Notes under the pieces: generated by a model
Databases searched by the model: none
The model's input: the letters and a program-made list of their open reading frames with translations, nothing else
Told to the model about the DNA's origin: nothing
Shown: in pieces, positions 50,242-58,404 of the stretch
How the letters are laid out: the number at the start of each line of letters is the position of its first letter
How positions within the stretch are numbered: position 1 is the first letter of the stretch
Assembly (NCBI GenBank): GCA_023421395.1
Contig: JAEZTL010000031.1
Coordinates: 85,761-149,760 of the forward strand
Direction: 5' to 3'
DNA from: Bacillota bacterium
GTDB lineage: Bacteria > Bacillota > Clostridia > Christensenellales > Aristaeellaceae
DNA length: 64,000 nucleotides
Translations under genes and position numbers: made by a program

Positions 50242-51244
50242 TCAGGCCGCGCCCGCGGACAGCCGCAGGCGCAGCGTAAACCGCCTGACCCTGGCGGTCA
50301 ACCGGCTGGGCGTATACGTGATCGTGCTGCTGCTCGCGGTCCTTGGCATTCTGCTGGCGCCGGGAAAATTCCTGACGGGGCGAAATCTCATGGCCGTTGT
50401 GCAGGCGGTGTCGCTCCTGGGCATCACCTCGGTGGGCATGAGCTTTGTGGTGTTCAGCGCCAACTTCTCCGACATGTCGGCGCCGATGACCATCGCCTTT
50501 TCGGGCATGATCTCGGTCACGTTCATCGGCCTGGGTTTCTGGCCGAGCCTTCTGATCGGCATTGCCTGCGGCACGGTGCTGGGCGTAGTCAACGGTCTTG
50601 TGATCGGCAAGCTTCGCGCGCACCCGGTCATCTGGACGATGGCGTTCAACTTCGTGCTTTCGGGCATCGTGCGCTGGCTTTACGGCGGCAACCAGATTTA
50701 CCCGGATGTGATCGCCGGCGATACTCCGGCGGTGGAGGCGTTCTTCGCGATTTCCCGGTCGGATTTTCTGGGCGTCCCCATCATGGTGCTCGTGATGCTC
50801 GTGATGTTCCTGATCGGCCAGTACGTCTTGACCCGTACGGCCTTCGGCAACCAGCTGAAGGTGGTAGGTTCCAACTACGAGGCGGCGCGGCTTTCGGGCA
50901 TCAACATCGTGAAGATCATCGTCACCGTGTTTCTGATCTCATCCTTCTGTGCGGCGGTCACGGGCCTGTTCCTGGCTTCCATCTCCAAGACCGGCGCCTA
51001 CTACAACGGCGAGGGCTACGACTTCCGCGCGATGACAGCGGTCCTCCTGGGCGGCATGACGCTGGCCGGCGGCAAGGGCGACCTGATCGGCACCTTCGGC
51101 GGCGTTCTGACGATGGGGCTTCTGTCCAACATCATGAACCTGGTCGGCGTGTCCACGTTTGAGCAGTATCTGGTGCTGGGCGTGATGTTCCTCGTCATCG
51201 TATGGATCAACACCACTTCCGACAGAAAGCTGGGGCGAAGCTGA
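50228..51244 (+). CDS. sugar ABC transporter permease 1 (RbsC/RhaP-like)
   Basis: A 338-residue permease with about nine helices. GQYVLTRTAFGNQLKVVGSN-type motif (QYVLTRTAFGNQLKVVG, then NYEAARLSGIN) marks the RbsC/BPD_transp_2 family, and VLLGGMTLAGGKGDLIGTF the C-terminal motif. It overlaps the ATPase gene by 14 bp and the second permease gene by 1 bp (TGATG). Confidence 0.93.
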   Translation: MSMNSQAAPADSRRRSVNRLTLAVNRLGVYVIVLLLAVLGILLAPGKFLTGRNLMAVVQAVSLLGITSVGMSFVVFSANFSDMSAPMTIAFSGMISVTFIGLGFWPSLLIGIACGTVLGVVNGLVIGKLRAHPVIWTMAFNFVLSGIVRWLYGGNQIYPDVIAGDTPAVEAFFAISRSDFLGVPIMVLVMLVMFLIGQYVLTRTAFGNQLKVVGSNYEAARLSGINIVKIIVTVFLISSFCAAVTGLFLASISKTGAYYNGEGYDFRAMTAVLLGGMTLAGGKGDLIGTFGGVLTMGLLSNIMNLVGVSTFEQYLVLGVMFLVIVWINTTSDRKLGRS

Positions 51245-52278
51245 TGGCCGGACACAAGCGGAAGTCCATTCCCAAGCGGATCGACGAGAACCGCGCATAC
51301 CTTCTGGTCGCGCTGATGATGGTGCTCGGCATCTTCGCGAAGAACTTCTTCACGATGTACAACATGAAGTCGATTCTGGACTCCACCATCCTGTATTCGA
51401 TGATCGGCATCGGGTTCACCATCTGCATGATCGCGGGGCATATGGACCTGTCGGTCGGCTATATGGCGAATTTGGGCGCGGTGCTGGTGATGGGCATCCA
51501 TACGCTGCAGAAGATGCCCTGGTCCGTGGCGCTGCCCGTGGCGCTTGTGGCGGGTACGCTGTTCGGCACGCTGAACGGGCTGCTCGTCTCCAAGGGCAAG
51601 ATCCATTCCTTCATCGTGACGCTGGGCATGCAGTTCGTTCTGAAAGGCATCATGTCCATCTACTGCAACGGCGCGGAAATCGGCGATAAGGGCGACTACG
51701 CTTTTGCCGACTTCCTCAACAAGTTCCTGAAACCCTTTCCGCTGACGCCCAAGGTGATTGTGGCGCTGACGGTGGTGATTTTGCTGGCGGTGATCCTGAA
51801 CAACACGCGCTTCGGGCGGAACGTCTACATCGTGGGCGGCAACCTGGAGACAGCCTGGCTGGGCGGCGTCAACGCCACGGGAACCACGATCGGCGTGTTT
51901 GCGATCTCCGGCTTCGTATCGGCGCTTGGCGGCGCGCTGTTCGCCATCGCCCAGTCCTCCGCCGCGCCCAACATGGGTGAAAAAGGGATCGCGCCGCTGA
52001 TGGTGGCGCTGGCCGCGACGATCATCGGCGGAACCGCCACGGACGGCGGACGCGGCAGCGTGTGGAAGACATTCATCGCGGTGCTGGGCCTGATGGCCAT
52101 GTTTAACGTCCTGACCGCCCTGGTGGGCAAGTACGAGATTCAGATCCTCTCCAACGGCGTGGTGCTGGCTGCGGTGGTGCTCTACGAAACCACCACGAAC
52201 TACTTCGCGAGGCGCAAAGTAGGGATCCGCGCGCAGCTGGTCATCGAGCGGGAACAGATGCTCTCCGGCGCCAAATAG
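51244..52278 (+). CDS. sugar ABC transporter permease 2 (RbsC/RhaQ-like)
   Basis: A 344-residue BPD_transp_2 permease, different from permease 1, so the channel is a heterodimer, as in the rhizobial RhaP/RhaQ importer. Motifs: AGHMDLSVGYMANLGAVLV, TRFGRNVYIVGGNLETAWLG, ATIIGGTATDGGRGSVWKT. The ATG at 51244 overlaps the stop of the previous gene. Confidence 0.93.
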   Translation: MAGHKRKSIPKRIDENRAYLLVALMMVLGIFAKNFFTMYNMKSILDSTILYSMIGIGFTICMIAGHMDLSVGYMANLGAVLVMGIHTLQKMPWSVALPVALVAGTLFGTLNGLLVSKGKIHSFIVTLGMQFVLKGIMSIYCNGAEIGDKGDYAFADFLNKFLKPFPLTPKVIVALTVVILLAVILNNTRFGRNVYIVGGNLETAWLGGVNATGTTIGVFAISGFVSALGGALFAIAQSSAAPNMGEKGIAPLMVALAATIIGGTATDGGRGSVWKTFIAVLGLMAMFNVLTALVGKYEIQILSNGVVLAAVVLYETTTNYFARRKVGIRAQLVIEREQMLSGAK

Positions 52279-52324
52279 CGGGTTTACCCCCTGTGGGTGA
52301 ATATAATCGATGGAGGGAAACGAA

Positions 52325-53461
52325 ATGAAGAGAGTCCTGTTACTGGCCCTGGCGCTTATGATGGCCCTTGCCCCGGCCGCGATGGCCGCGGTCGATCTGC
52401 CCGATCCCACCAGCGTAATGTCCACCGATGGACAGGTGCTGATGCCGGTTCTGACGGTCAAGGACTTCCCCGAGCGCCCCGCCGATCCGTCCGCGCTGGC
52501 CGAGGACGATGCGGGCCGCTACTACGACATGGAATACGCCGGCTGGGATGCCGACACCAAGGTCAACATCCCCGCTTCGCCCGCCGACGGCCCCAAGGGC
52601 AAGAAGGTGATCCTGATCGTCCACGGCGATCATCCCTGGACCACCGCCTACATCAACGGCGCCAAGAAGGCCTGCGAGTTCTTCGGCATGGAGCTTGAGG
52701 CCTGGAGCCCGAACTGGGACGTCAACGTGCAGAACCAGCTGATCGACCAGGCCATCAACGCGCGTCCGGACGCCATCGGCCTGATCCCGCTCAACGCCGA
52801 ATCCGCCGTGCAGCAGTTCCGCAAGATCAACGAGGCGGGCATCCCGGTGTTCGGCACCAATACGCTCCCGACCTCCGACGCGATGAAGTACATGATCTCC
52901 TGGACCGGCCCGGACGACTGGGGCCAGATGCGCCTCCTGGCTGACAAACTGGCCGAAGCCATGGGCAACAAGGGCGGCGTCTGCTACATCACCCACAACG
53001 CTGGTACCTCGCCTTACTTTGCCCGCACCTACGGCCCGATCACCGAGTTCAAGAAGATCGCGCCGGACATCAAGACGCTCGACATCCAGACCCCCGGCTT
53101 TGACGCCGTGCAGTGCAAGCAGGTTGTGTCCGACTGGATCACCCGCTTCGGCGACGAGCTGAACGCCATCTTCCTCGCGGACGACTCCGCGCAGGCCATC
53201 GGCACCATCGACGCCATCAAGGAAGCAGGCCGCAGCGACATCCTCGTCGTGGCTGCCGGCAACTCCAAGCAGGGCATGGACCTTGTGAAGAGCGGCGACC
53301 TCTTGGCCATCAACTACCAGACCGCCGAGGGCGACGGCGCCGCCGTGTGCTACTCGATGGCCAAGTGGTTTGCCGGACAGGAAGTGCCCGCCATCGGCTA
53401 CCTGGCGCAGGACATCATCACCAAGGACAATGTGGACGGCTTCTATCCGCCGCAGTGGTAA
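52325..53461 (+). CDS. periplasmic-binding-protein-like sugar-binding protein
   Basis: A 378-residue type I (ribose-like) substrate-binding protein: VILIVHGDHPWTTAYINGAK, GLIPLNAESAVQQFRKINEA and AIFLADDSAQAIGTIDAIKE are the Peripla_BP_4 motifs. The N-terminus is a signal peptide ending in PAAMAAVDLP, without a lipobox Cys, unusual for a Gram-positive importer. About 70 extra residues precede the core fold. GGAGGG lies before the ATG at 52325. It completes an ATPase-permease-permease-binding-protein set. Confidence 0.92.
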   Translation: MKRVLLLALALMMALAPAAMAAVDLPDPTSVMSTDGQVLMPVLTVKDFPERPADPSALAEDDAGRYYDMEYAGWDADTKVNIPASPADGPKGKKVILIVHGDHPWTTAYINGAKKACEFFGMELEAWSPNWDVNVQNQLIDQAINARPDAIGLIPLNAESAVQQFRKINEAGIPVFGTNTLPTSDAMKYMISWTGPDDWGQMRLLADKLAEAMGNKGGVCYITHNAGTSPYFARTYGPITEFKKIAPDIKTLDIQTPGFDAVQCKQVVSDWITRFGDELNAIFLADDSAQAIGTIDAIKEAGRSDILVVAAGNSKQGMDLVKSGDLLAINYQTAEGDGAAVCYSMAKWFAGQEVPAIGYLAQDIITKDNVDGFYPPQW

Positions 53462-53479
53462 TAGCGCGCAAGCGCGCGC

Positions 53480-53710
53480 AAATGAAATCTGCCGAAGCAG
53501 CTTTCATTTGCCGGGAAACGGCGCAGGCCCTGTGAGCCGAAGGCTCACGGGCGGGACCGTGCACGAAGCGGAAAGCAACCTGCGGCCGTACGCGCCGCCC
53601 TCCGGTTGCCTTGAATGAATCGGGGCGCGGCCCCCGAGCCCCCAGGGAATTCAGACTGTGACGCTTCACATCCATCATTCTTTGCCCCGCGTCCGTATCG
53701 GGCGCGGGGC
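53480..53710 (+). other. run of hairpins between binding-protein gene and rhaM
   Basis: At least four stems occur in 231 nt: AAATGAAA-CTGC-cgaa-GCAG-TTTCATTT (53480-53509); GCCC-GTGAGCC-gaa-GGCTCAC-GGGC (53527-53552); GCAACC/GGTTGC (53575-53609) with an inner GCGGC/GCCGC; and GCCCCGCG/CGCGGGGC (53684-53710) just before the rhaM site. None has a strong T-run. It may stabilise the binding-protein mRNA and lower rhaM expression, or be a structured RNA. Confidence 0.5.
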
Positions 53711-53728
53711 ATTGGTAAGGAGGGCTTT

Positions 53729-54061
53729 GTGGGTAAGGTTCAGAGGTTTGGGTCGGTAATCGGCGTGAGGCCCGAGAAGCTGGAATATTACAGGAAGCTT
53801 CACGCGGCGCCGTGGCCCGAGATCAATGCCATGATCAAGGAATGCAATATCCGGAACTATTCGATCTATTACAAGGACGGGCTCCTCTTCAGCTACTACG
53901 AGTACGTGGGGGATGACTACGAGGCCGACATGGCCAAAATGGCCGCCGATCCCAAGACTCAGGCGTGGTGGGCTGAATGCAAACCCTGCCAGCAGCCGCT
54001 GGAAACCCGTGCGCCCGGCGAGTGGTGGGCGGACATGCCCGAAGTCTATCACCTGGATTGA
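53729..54061 (+). CDS. rhaM: L-rhamnose mutarotase
   Basis: A 110-residue RhaM/DUF718 protein that interconverts the alpha and beta anomers of L-rhamnose (or a related deoxy sugar). Signature residues: PEKLEYYRKLHAAPWPEI (His near the N-terminus), NYSIYYKDGLLFSYYEYVGD and PGEWWADMPEVYHLD at the C-terminus. The start is GTG at 53729 with AAGGAGG upstream, which gives the family length of about 105. With the ABC set it mirrors rhizobial rhaTPQS-U, pointing to a rhamnose-like substrate. Confidence 0.92.
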   Translation: MGKVQRFGSVIGVRPEKLEYYRKLHAAPWPEINAMIKECNIRNYSIYYKDGLLFSYYEYVGDDYEADMAKMAADPKTQAWWAECKPCQQPLETRAPGEWWADMPEVYHLD

Positions 54062-54070
54062 CGGCCCAAC

Positions 54071-54114
54071 AAGAGCGCGCCCCTTGCCGGACAGCCGGAA
54101 AGGGGCGCGCTCTT
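54071..54114. terminator. bidirectional terminator between rhaM and the HEAT-like gene
   Basis: AAGAGCGCGCCCCTT (54071-54085) with its exact complement (54100-54114). It ends both converging genes. Confidence 0.9.
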
Positions 54115-54728
54115 TATTCGGCCATCAGCGCGCGAAGCTCCTTTTTCGCCGTTCTATCGAGAATTTGCCCGGATAGCTGAACGGTGAAAAATGCGCCGAC
54201 GGATTCCGCAAGCCCCGGCGCACCGCGCATGCCCGCGAGCGCGCGGCATGCGTCCATGAGGATCAGCTTGCGCATGGTCTCCCGCACGTCCATCGGGTTC
54301 AGGTCCATCAGCGCGGCGGCGATGCGCGGCGTGGCTTCAGGGACCGCCTGGCAGATTTTTCCCAGCGCCGCGATCGCCTGACGGGCGGTGACGGGCTTTT
54401 CATCGCGGATCAGGCTCAACGCGTCGTCCAGACACACCTCGAGCGCGCCCGCGCCCGCCCAGCGGGCGTTTTCCGCCAGCAACAGGATTCCGATGGAGCG
54501 CCGGTAGGAATTTGCGTCGGAGAGCATCGCGCAAAACTTCGGCCAGTAGGGAAGCGCGTCCGGAACGCGCACGGAGCGGATCAGAAGGAGCTGCAGCGCC
54601 TGATAGCGCGGTGCGTCCGCCTTCAGATCCAGAAAACTGACGAGCGCAGCGATGTCCTCCGCGCTCAAAGCCTCAGCCGCCCGCGGCAGGTCTTCTTTGG
54701 AGAGCGCCATCATAGACTCGACCGTCAT
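54114..54728 (-). CDS. HEAT-repeat-like helical protein, unknown
   Basis: A 204-residue all-helical protein with repeated pairs of Ala/Leu-rich helices of about 35 residues (LVSFLDLKADAPRYQALQLL; MLSDANSYRRSIGILLLAEN; LIRDEKPVTARQAIAALGKI), as in HEAT/ARM repeats. Such proteins are scaffolds or sense DNA damage; no specific family is recognised. The ATG at 54728 has GGAGG 8 nt upstream, preferred over the GTG at 54737. It is a single-gene unit. Confidence 0.7.
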   Translation of the reverse strand: MTVESMMALSKEDLPRAAEALSAEDIAALVSFLDLKADAPRYQALQLLLIRSVRVPDALPYWPKFCAMLSDANSYRRSIGILLLAENARWAGAGALEVCLDDALSLIRDEKPVTARQAIAALGKICQAVPEATPRIAAALMDLNPMDVRETMRKLILMDACRALAGMRGAPGLAESVGAFFTVQLSGQILDRTAKKELRALMAE

Positions 54729-54779
54729 CGTCGCCACCTCCTGAACGCATGATAGCAGAAATCGCGCGGTGCGTAAAGC

Positions 54780-54809
54780 GCAAGGCCGCCGGAAATCCGG
54801 CGGCCTTGC
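54780..54809. terminator. terminator-like hairpin after hcp
   Basis: GCAAGGCCGCCGGA and its complement around an AA loop (54780-54809), 14 bp, with a weak T-tract leftward. It follows the hcp stop at 54824. Confidence 0.7.
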
Positions 54810-54823
54810 ATTCTGAGGTTGCG

Positions 54824-56386
54824 TTATCCCAGGATGGATTTGAGATCCGCCTCGGCCGTGGTGGTGGGTGCGATTGCAAAGTGTTCCACCAGGTAGGAGA
54901 GGATCGCGGGGGATACGAAGGCGGGAAGCGTCGGGCCCAGACGGATGTTCTTCACACCCAGCGCCAGCAGGGTCAATAGGATCGAGACGGCCTTCTGTTC
55001 ATACCAGGAGAGCACCAGGGTCAGCGGCAGGTCGTTCACGCCGCAACCGAAAGCGTCCGCCAGCGCCACCGCCACCTTGATGGCGGAGAAGGCGTCGTTG
55101 CACTGGCCCATGTCCATCAGGCGGGGCAGGCCGGCGACGGTGCCCAGTTCCAGGTCGTTGAACCGGTACTTGCCGCAGGCCAGCGTCAAAACCAGCGTGT
55201 CCTTGGGCGTTTTTTCCACAAATTCGGTGTAGTAGTTGCGGCCGGGGCGCGCCCCGTCGCAGCCGCCCACCAGGAAAATGTGGCGGAGCTTGCCAGCCTT
55301 GACCGCGTCGATCACCTGACCCGCCGCGCCCAGCACCGTATTCCAACCGAAGCCGGTGGTCACCGTGGCGCCGCCGTTGATGCCTGTCATCGGGTGATCC
55401 TCTTTGTAGCCGCCCAGTTCCAGCGCCTTTTGAATCACCGGCTCGAAGTTCTTGTCCTCGCCGATCTTTACAAGGCTCGGGTAGGCCACCAGGCCCGTGG
55501 TGAACACGCGGTCGGCATAGCTGGGGCGCACGGGCATCAGGCAGTTGGTGGTGAACAGGAACGCGCCGGGCACGCCGTTAAATTCCTTCTGCTGGTTCTG
55601 CCATGCGGTGCCGAAATTGCCCTTCAGGTGCCGGTAGGCTTTGAGCTTCGGGTAGCCGTGGGCGGGTAGCATTTCGCCATGGGTATAGATGTTGACGCCG
55701 CGGCCTTCGGTCTGCTGGAGCAGCAGTTCAAGGTCCTTCAGGTCGTGGCCGGAGATGACGACAAACGGCCCCGCTTCGATGGTCAGCGGCACGGTGGTGG
55801 GCACCGGCGCGCCATAGGCGGAGGTGTTGGCCTTGTCCAGCAGTTCCATGCACTTGAGGTTGATCTCGCCCGTCTTAAGCACCAGCGGCAGCAGCGCACC
55901 CGCGTCGGCATCGGGGCTCCCCACGGCGCGCAGGCCTTCGAAAAAGAAGGCGTTGACGGAGTCATCCTCAAGGCCCAGCGCATGGGCGTGGGCTGCGTAG
56001 GCGGCGGTGCCGCGAAGGCCCAGCAGGATCAGCGATTTCAGCGAACGCACATCCTCGTTTTCAGTCCACAGCGACAGCACCCGGGCGTCATTTGCGGGAA
56101 CCGCGCCGCCCAGCGCGGTGACTTCGCGCGCAACTTCCTCCGTCAGCGCGCGGACGCTCTCACTGTCAAAGCTCACGTTGGTCACGGCGGTAAACAGTCC
56201 GTCCACCATCAGCCGCACGGAAGAAGGGCGGGGATTTTCACCGGCAACGACGGCCAGCGCGATCAGCGCGCGGGTCAGGCCGTCCTGATCGAGGGCCACT
56301 TCATCCGTCTTGCCGCATACGCCCTGGCTGCCGGTGCAGGCCTTTCCGCCCGCTGTCTGTTCACACTGGAAGCAAAACATGCTCAT
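54824..56386 (-). CDS. hcp: hybrid cluster protein (hydroxylamine reductase/NO reductase)
   Basis: A 520-residue Hcp. The N-terminal proximal cluster Cys are C5, C8, C17 and C24 (FCFQCEQTAGGKAC-TGSQGVCGK). The hybrid-cluster ligands include the Cys of FTTNCLMPVRPSY, VGGCDGARPGRNYYT and LACGKYRFND. It reduces hydroxylamine in vitro and NO in cells, protecting against nitrosative stress. AGGAGG precedes the ATG. It is second in a unit with the ferredoxin gene, under the divergent Crp/Fnr-type regulator. Confidence 0.97.
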   Translation of the reverse strand: MSMFCFQCEQTAGGKACTGSQGVCGKTDEVALDQDGLTRALIALAVVAGENPRPSSVRLMVDGLFTAVTNVSFDSESVRALTEEVAREVTALGGAVPANDARVLSLWTENEDVRSLKSLILLGLRGTAAYAAHAHALGLEDDSVNAFFFEGLRAVGSPDADAGALLPLVLKTGEINLKCMELLDKANTSAYGAPVPTTVPLTIEAGPFVVISGHDLKDLELLLQQTEGRGVNIYTHGEMLPAHGYPKLKAYRHLKGNFGTAWQNQQKEFNGVPGAFLFTTNCLMPVRPSYADRVFTTGLVAYPSLVKIGEDKNFEPVIQKALELGGYKEDHPMTGINGGATVTTGFGWNTVLGAAGQVIDAVKAGKLRHIFLVGGCDGARPGRNYYTEFVEKTPKDTLVLTLACGKYRFNDLELGTVAGLPRLMDMGQCNDAFSAIKVAVALADAFGCGVNDLPLTLVLSWYEQKAVSILLTLLALGVKNIRLGPTLPAFVSPAILSYLVEHFAIAPTTTAEADLKSILG

Positions 56387-56421
56387 GATTCTTTCCTCCT
56401 AATACTTTTTCCGGTATTTAC

Positions 56422-57132
56422 TTATTCGTCGATGATTTCGCCGTCGGTGGACAGCGTGACGACCTGCCATGGGATGAGTTTGCCGCTGCGCCTCATGGCC
56501 TCCATCACCGCGTGGACGATGCCGCCGCAGCAGGGAACCTCCATCCGGACCACGGTCACGCGCCGGATGTCGTTCGCCTTCAGGATTTCGGTCAGCTTGT
56601 CGGCGTAGTCGCCGCTGTCCAGCTTCGGGCAGCCGATCAGCGTGACGTGGTTCTTCATGAACCGGCGGTGGAAGTCGGCGTAGGCATAGGCGGTGCAGTC
56701 CGCGGCGATAAGAAGGTTCGCGTTTTTGAAGTAAGGCGCGTTGACCGGCGCCAGCTTGATCTGCACCGGCCATTGGTTCAACTGGCTGACAGGCGCGGCG
56801 GCGGACGTTTCCGGCGGAACTTCGGCCGTACGGCTGATGCGCTTGGCCATCGAACCCGGACAGCCGCCGTGGGCGTGGGCGGCGCGGGGCGTCGTCTGAA
56901 CCCTTGCGCTCGCCACCGCCTTGGCGTCGTAGGCGGGTGCTTCCCGCTCCTCAAAAGTGATCGCGCCGGTTGGGCAGGCGGGCAGGCAGTCGCCCAGGCC
57001 GTCGCAATAGTCCTCGCGCATCAGCCTCGCCTTGCCGTCCACCATGCCGATGGCGCCTTCATGACAAGCTGCCGCGCACGCGCCGCAGCCATTGCATTTT
57101 TCCTCGTCGATTCGAATGATTTTGCGCAACAT
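56422..57132 (-). CDS. 4Fe-4S ferredoxin-type partner of Hcp
   Basis: A 236-residue iron-sulfur protein. Two [4Fe-4S] motifs are near the start (KCNGCGACAAACHEGA, YCDGLGDCLPACPTGAI; the second has an unusual C-x4-C-x3-C spacing). A Cys/His-rich spacer (HAHGGCPGSMAKR) and a C-terminal domain with IAADCTAYAYADFHRRF, IGCPKLDSGDYADKL and VPCCGGIVHAV follow. Genes of this kind sit beside hcp in many anaerobes and probably feed it electrons. It is the first gene of the unit, with the ATG 24 nt from the predicted transcription start. Confidence 0.88.
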   Translation of the reverse strand: MLRKIIRIDEEKCNGCGACAAACHEGAIGMVDGKARLMREDYCDGLGDCLPACPTGAITFEEREAPAYDAKAVASARVQTTPRAAHAHGGCPGSMAKRISRTAEVPPETSAAAPVSQLNQWPVQIKLAPVNAPYFKNANLLIAADCTAYAYADFHRRFMKNHVTLIGCPKLDSGDYADKLTEILKANDIRRVTVVRMEVPCCGGIVHAVMEAMRRSGKLIPWQVVTLSTDGEIIDE

Positions 57133-57146
57133 GTTCGGGCACCTCC

Positions 57147-57175
57147 TTGACTTTACGGTATCATTTTAGTACAAT
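57147..57175 (+). promoter_or_regulatory. promoter of the Crp/Fnr regulator gene
   Basis: TTGACT (57147-57152), 17 bp, TACAAT (57170-57175), rightward. The palindrome at 57189-57206 begins about 7 nt after the predicted start, so a bound regulator would block it. Confidence 0.65.
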
Positions 57176-57191
57176 GACCTCGGGTTGTCTG
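57163..57191 (-). promoter_or_regulatory. promoter of the hcp operon
   Basis: Read leftward: -35 CAGACA (57186-57191, poor), 17 bp, -10 TAAAAT (57163-57168). Transcription starts near 57156, which puts the palindrome centre at about -41.5, the classical site for Class II activation by a Crp/Fnr protein. Confidence 0.6.
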
Positions 57192-57206
57192 TTGGAAATC
57201 CAACAG
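57189..57206. promoter_or_regulatory. Crp/Fnr-type operator
   Basis: A perfect 18-nt palindrome, CTGTTGGA-AA-TCCAACAG, in the space between the hcp unit and the regulator gene. The form (8-bp arms, about 2-nt centre) fits a Crp/Fnr dimer site. Confidence 0.75.
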
Positions 57207-57217
57207 GAGGGCGAAAA

Positions 57218-57916
57218 GTGGAGCGTTTGTTTTCCGGCATCGATGAACGGGAGCTCGCAAGCCTGATGGGCTGCCTGCAGGCGGTCCGGAAGCGGTACAA
57301 GAAGGGGGAGACGGTGTTCGCCGCGGGCGACGCTCCGTCCGTAGGGATGATCCAGTCCGGCGCGATGCAGGTGCTGGCCGAAGACCCGATGGGCAACCGC
57401 ACCATCATCGGCAGGGTAGAGGCGGGGGACCTCTTCGGCGAGGCGTTCGCCTGCGCGGGCGCGGAGCGCATGCCGTTTTCGGTGGAAGCGGTGCTCGACA
57501 GCGAAGTACTCCTGATCGACGTGAAGAAGATTCTGGTTACCTGCCCCGCCGCCTGCCCATTCCACACGCGCCTGATCGAAAACCTGATGGCGATTCTGGC
57601 GCGGAAAAATATCCTCCTGGGCGCGAAGATCCGCCACCTCTCCCGGCGCACCACACGCGACAAGCTGCTCTCCTACCTTTTGGAGCAGGCGCGGGAGGCG
57701 GGTTCCCGCGAATTCGCCATCCCTTTCAACCGGCAGGAGTTGGCGGACTACCTCTGCGTCGACCGGAGCGCCATGTCCTCGGAGCTGTCCAGGCTCAAGG
57801 CGGAGGGCCTTCTTGACTACGATCGAAACCGTTTCTCCTTCCTCCGGCGCTCGCGGCCAAAACCGGCCGCCGCAGGAAAACCATCCCCTCAACCAGGAAA
57901 GGAGCGCATCCCATGA
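57218..57916 (+). CDS. Crp/Fnr family regulator (HcpR-like)
   Basis: A 232-residue regulator: cyclic-nucleotide-like domain (about 1-125: GDAPSVGMIQSGAMQVLAED, EAGDLFGEAFACAGAERM) and a Crp-type helix-turn-helix (about 165-210: NRQELADYLCVDRSAMSSEL). There is no Fnr-type N-terminal Cys cluster, so an Fe-S sensor of that kind is absent. HcpR proteins of anaerobes sense NO through haem and control hcp. The start is GTG at 57218 with AGGAGG upstream. It ends with ATGA, overlapping the cupin gene. Confidence 0.88.
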   Translation: MERLFSGIDERELASLMGCLQAVRKRYKKGETVFAAGDAPSVGMIQSGAMQVLAEDPMGNRTIIGRVEAGDLFGEAFACAGAERMPFSVEAVLDSEVLLIDVKKILVTCPAACPFHTRLIENLMAILARKNILLGAKIRHLSRRTTRDKLLSYLLEQAREAGSREFAIPFNRQELADYLCVDRSAMSSELSRLKAEGLLDYDRNRFSFLRRSRPKPAAAGKPSPQPGKERIP

Positions 57917-58254
57917 TTTACCGGAAAGAAGACCAGTCCACCGAGCTTCGCGAACACATGCGTGGAGGCAGCGGCTCGGCACAACTGACGGCGCTGGTGC
58001 GGGAAATTCCGAAGAACCTTCGGCTCTACAGCCTAATCCGGCTTGCGCCGGGCTCGTCCATCGGCTACCACGTCCATGAAAATGAGACGGAACTTTTCCA
58101 TTTTATCTCCGGTTCCGGCATGGCGGACGACAATGGCGCGAAGGTCGCCGTTTCCGCCGGGGATACCCTGTCCACCCCGAGCGGCTTCGGCCACTCCGTC
58201 GAAAACACCGGCGGCGGGGATCTGGTATTTCTGGCGGCCATCGTGCGTGACTGA
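57913..58254 (+). CDS. small cupin protein
   Basis: A 113-residue single-domain cupin. The two cupin motifs are visible: GSSIGYHVHENETELFHFIS (metal His and Glu) and DTLSTPSGFGHSVENTGGGD. It overlaps the regulator gene by 4 bp. Enzyme or sensor role unknown. Confidence 0.87.
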   Translation: MIYRKEDQSTELREHMRGGSGSAQLTALVREIPKNLRLYSLIRLAPGSSIGYHVHENETELFHFISGSGMADDNGAKVAVSAGDTLSTPSGFGHSVENTGGGDLVFLAAIVRD

Positions 58255-58327
58255 AACGCATATCCTTCAAGCGATATTTTGCTCGGCGCGCGGCCATTGT
58301 CGCGGGCTGGATTAACGAGAAAAACGC

Positions 58328-58356
58328 TTGACAGAAACCGGACCGCGCGCTATGCT
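58328..58356 (+). promoter_or_regulatory. promoter of the rhodanese-Rrf2 unit
   Basis: TTGACA (58328-58333), 17 bp, TATGCT (58351-58356). Just after it, GTAA and TTAC half-sites around 58369-58385 could form an Rrf2-type operator. Confidence 0.6.
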
Positions 58357-58404
58357 GATCCTACAAACTGTAATTCATAGAGTTACCGAATGGAGGATAA
58401 TGAC

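Noticed and set aside
51016..52461. Long open frame (481 codons) opposite the second permease and binding protein
   Set aside because: It is the antisense of strongly conserved transporter genes in a G+C-rich sequence, is rich in Arg/His/Gln, and has no site or family.
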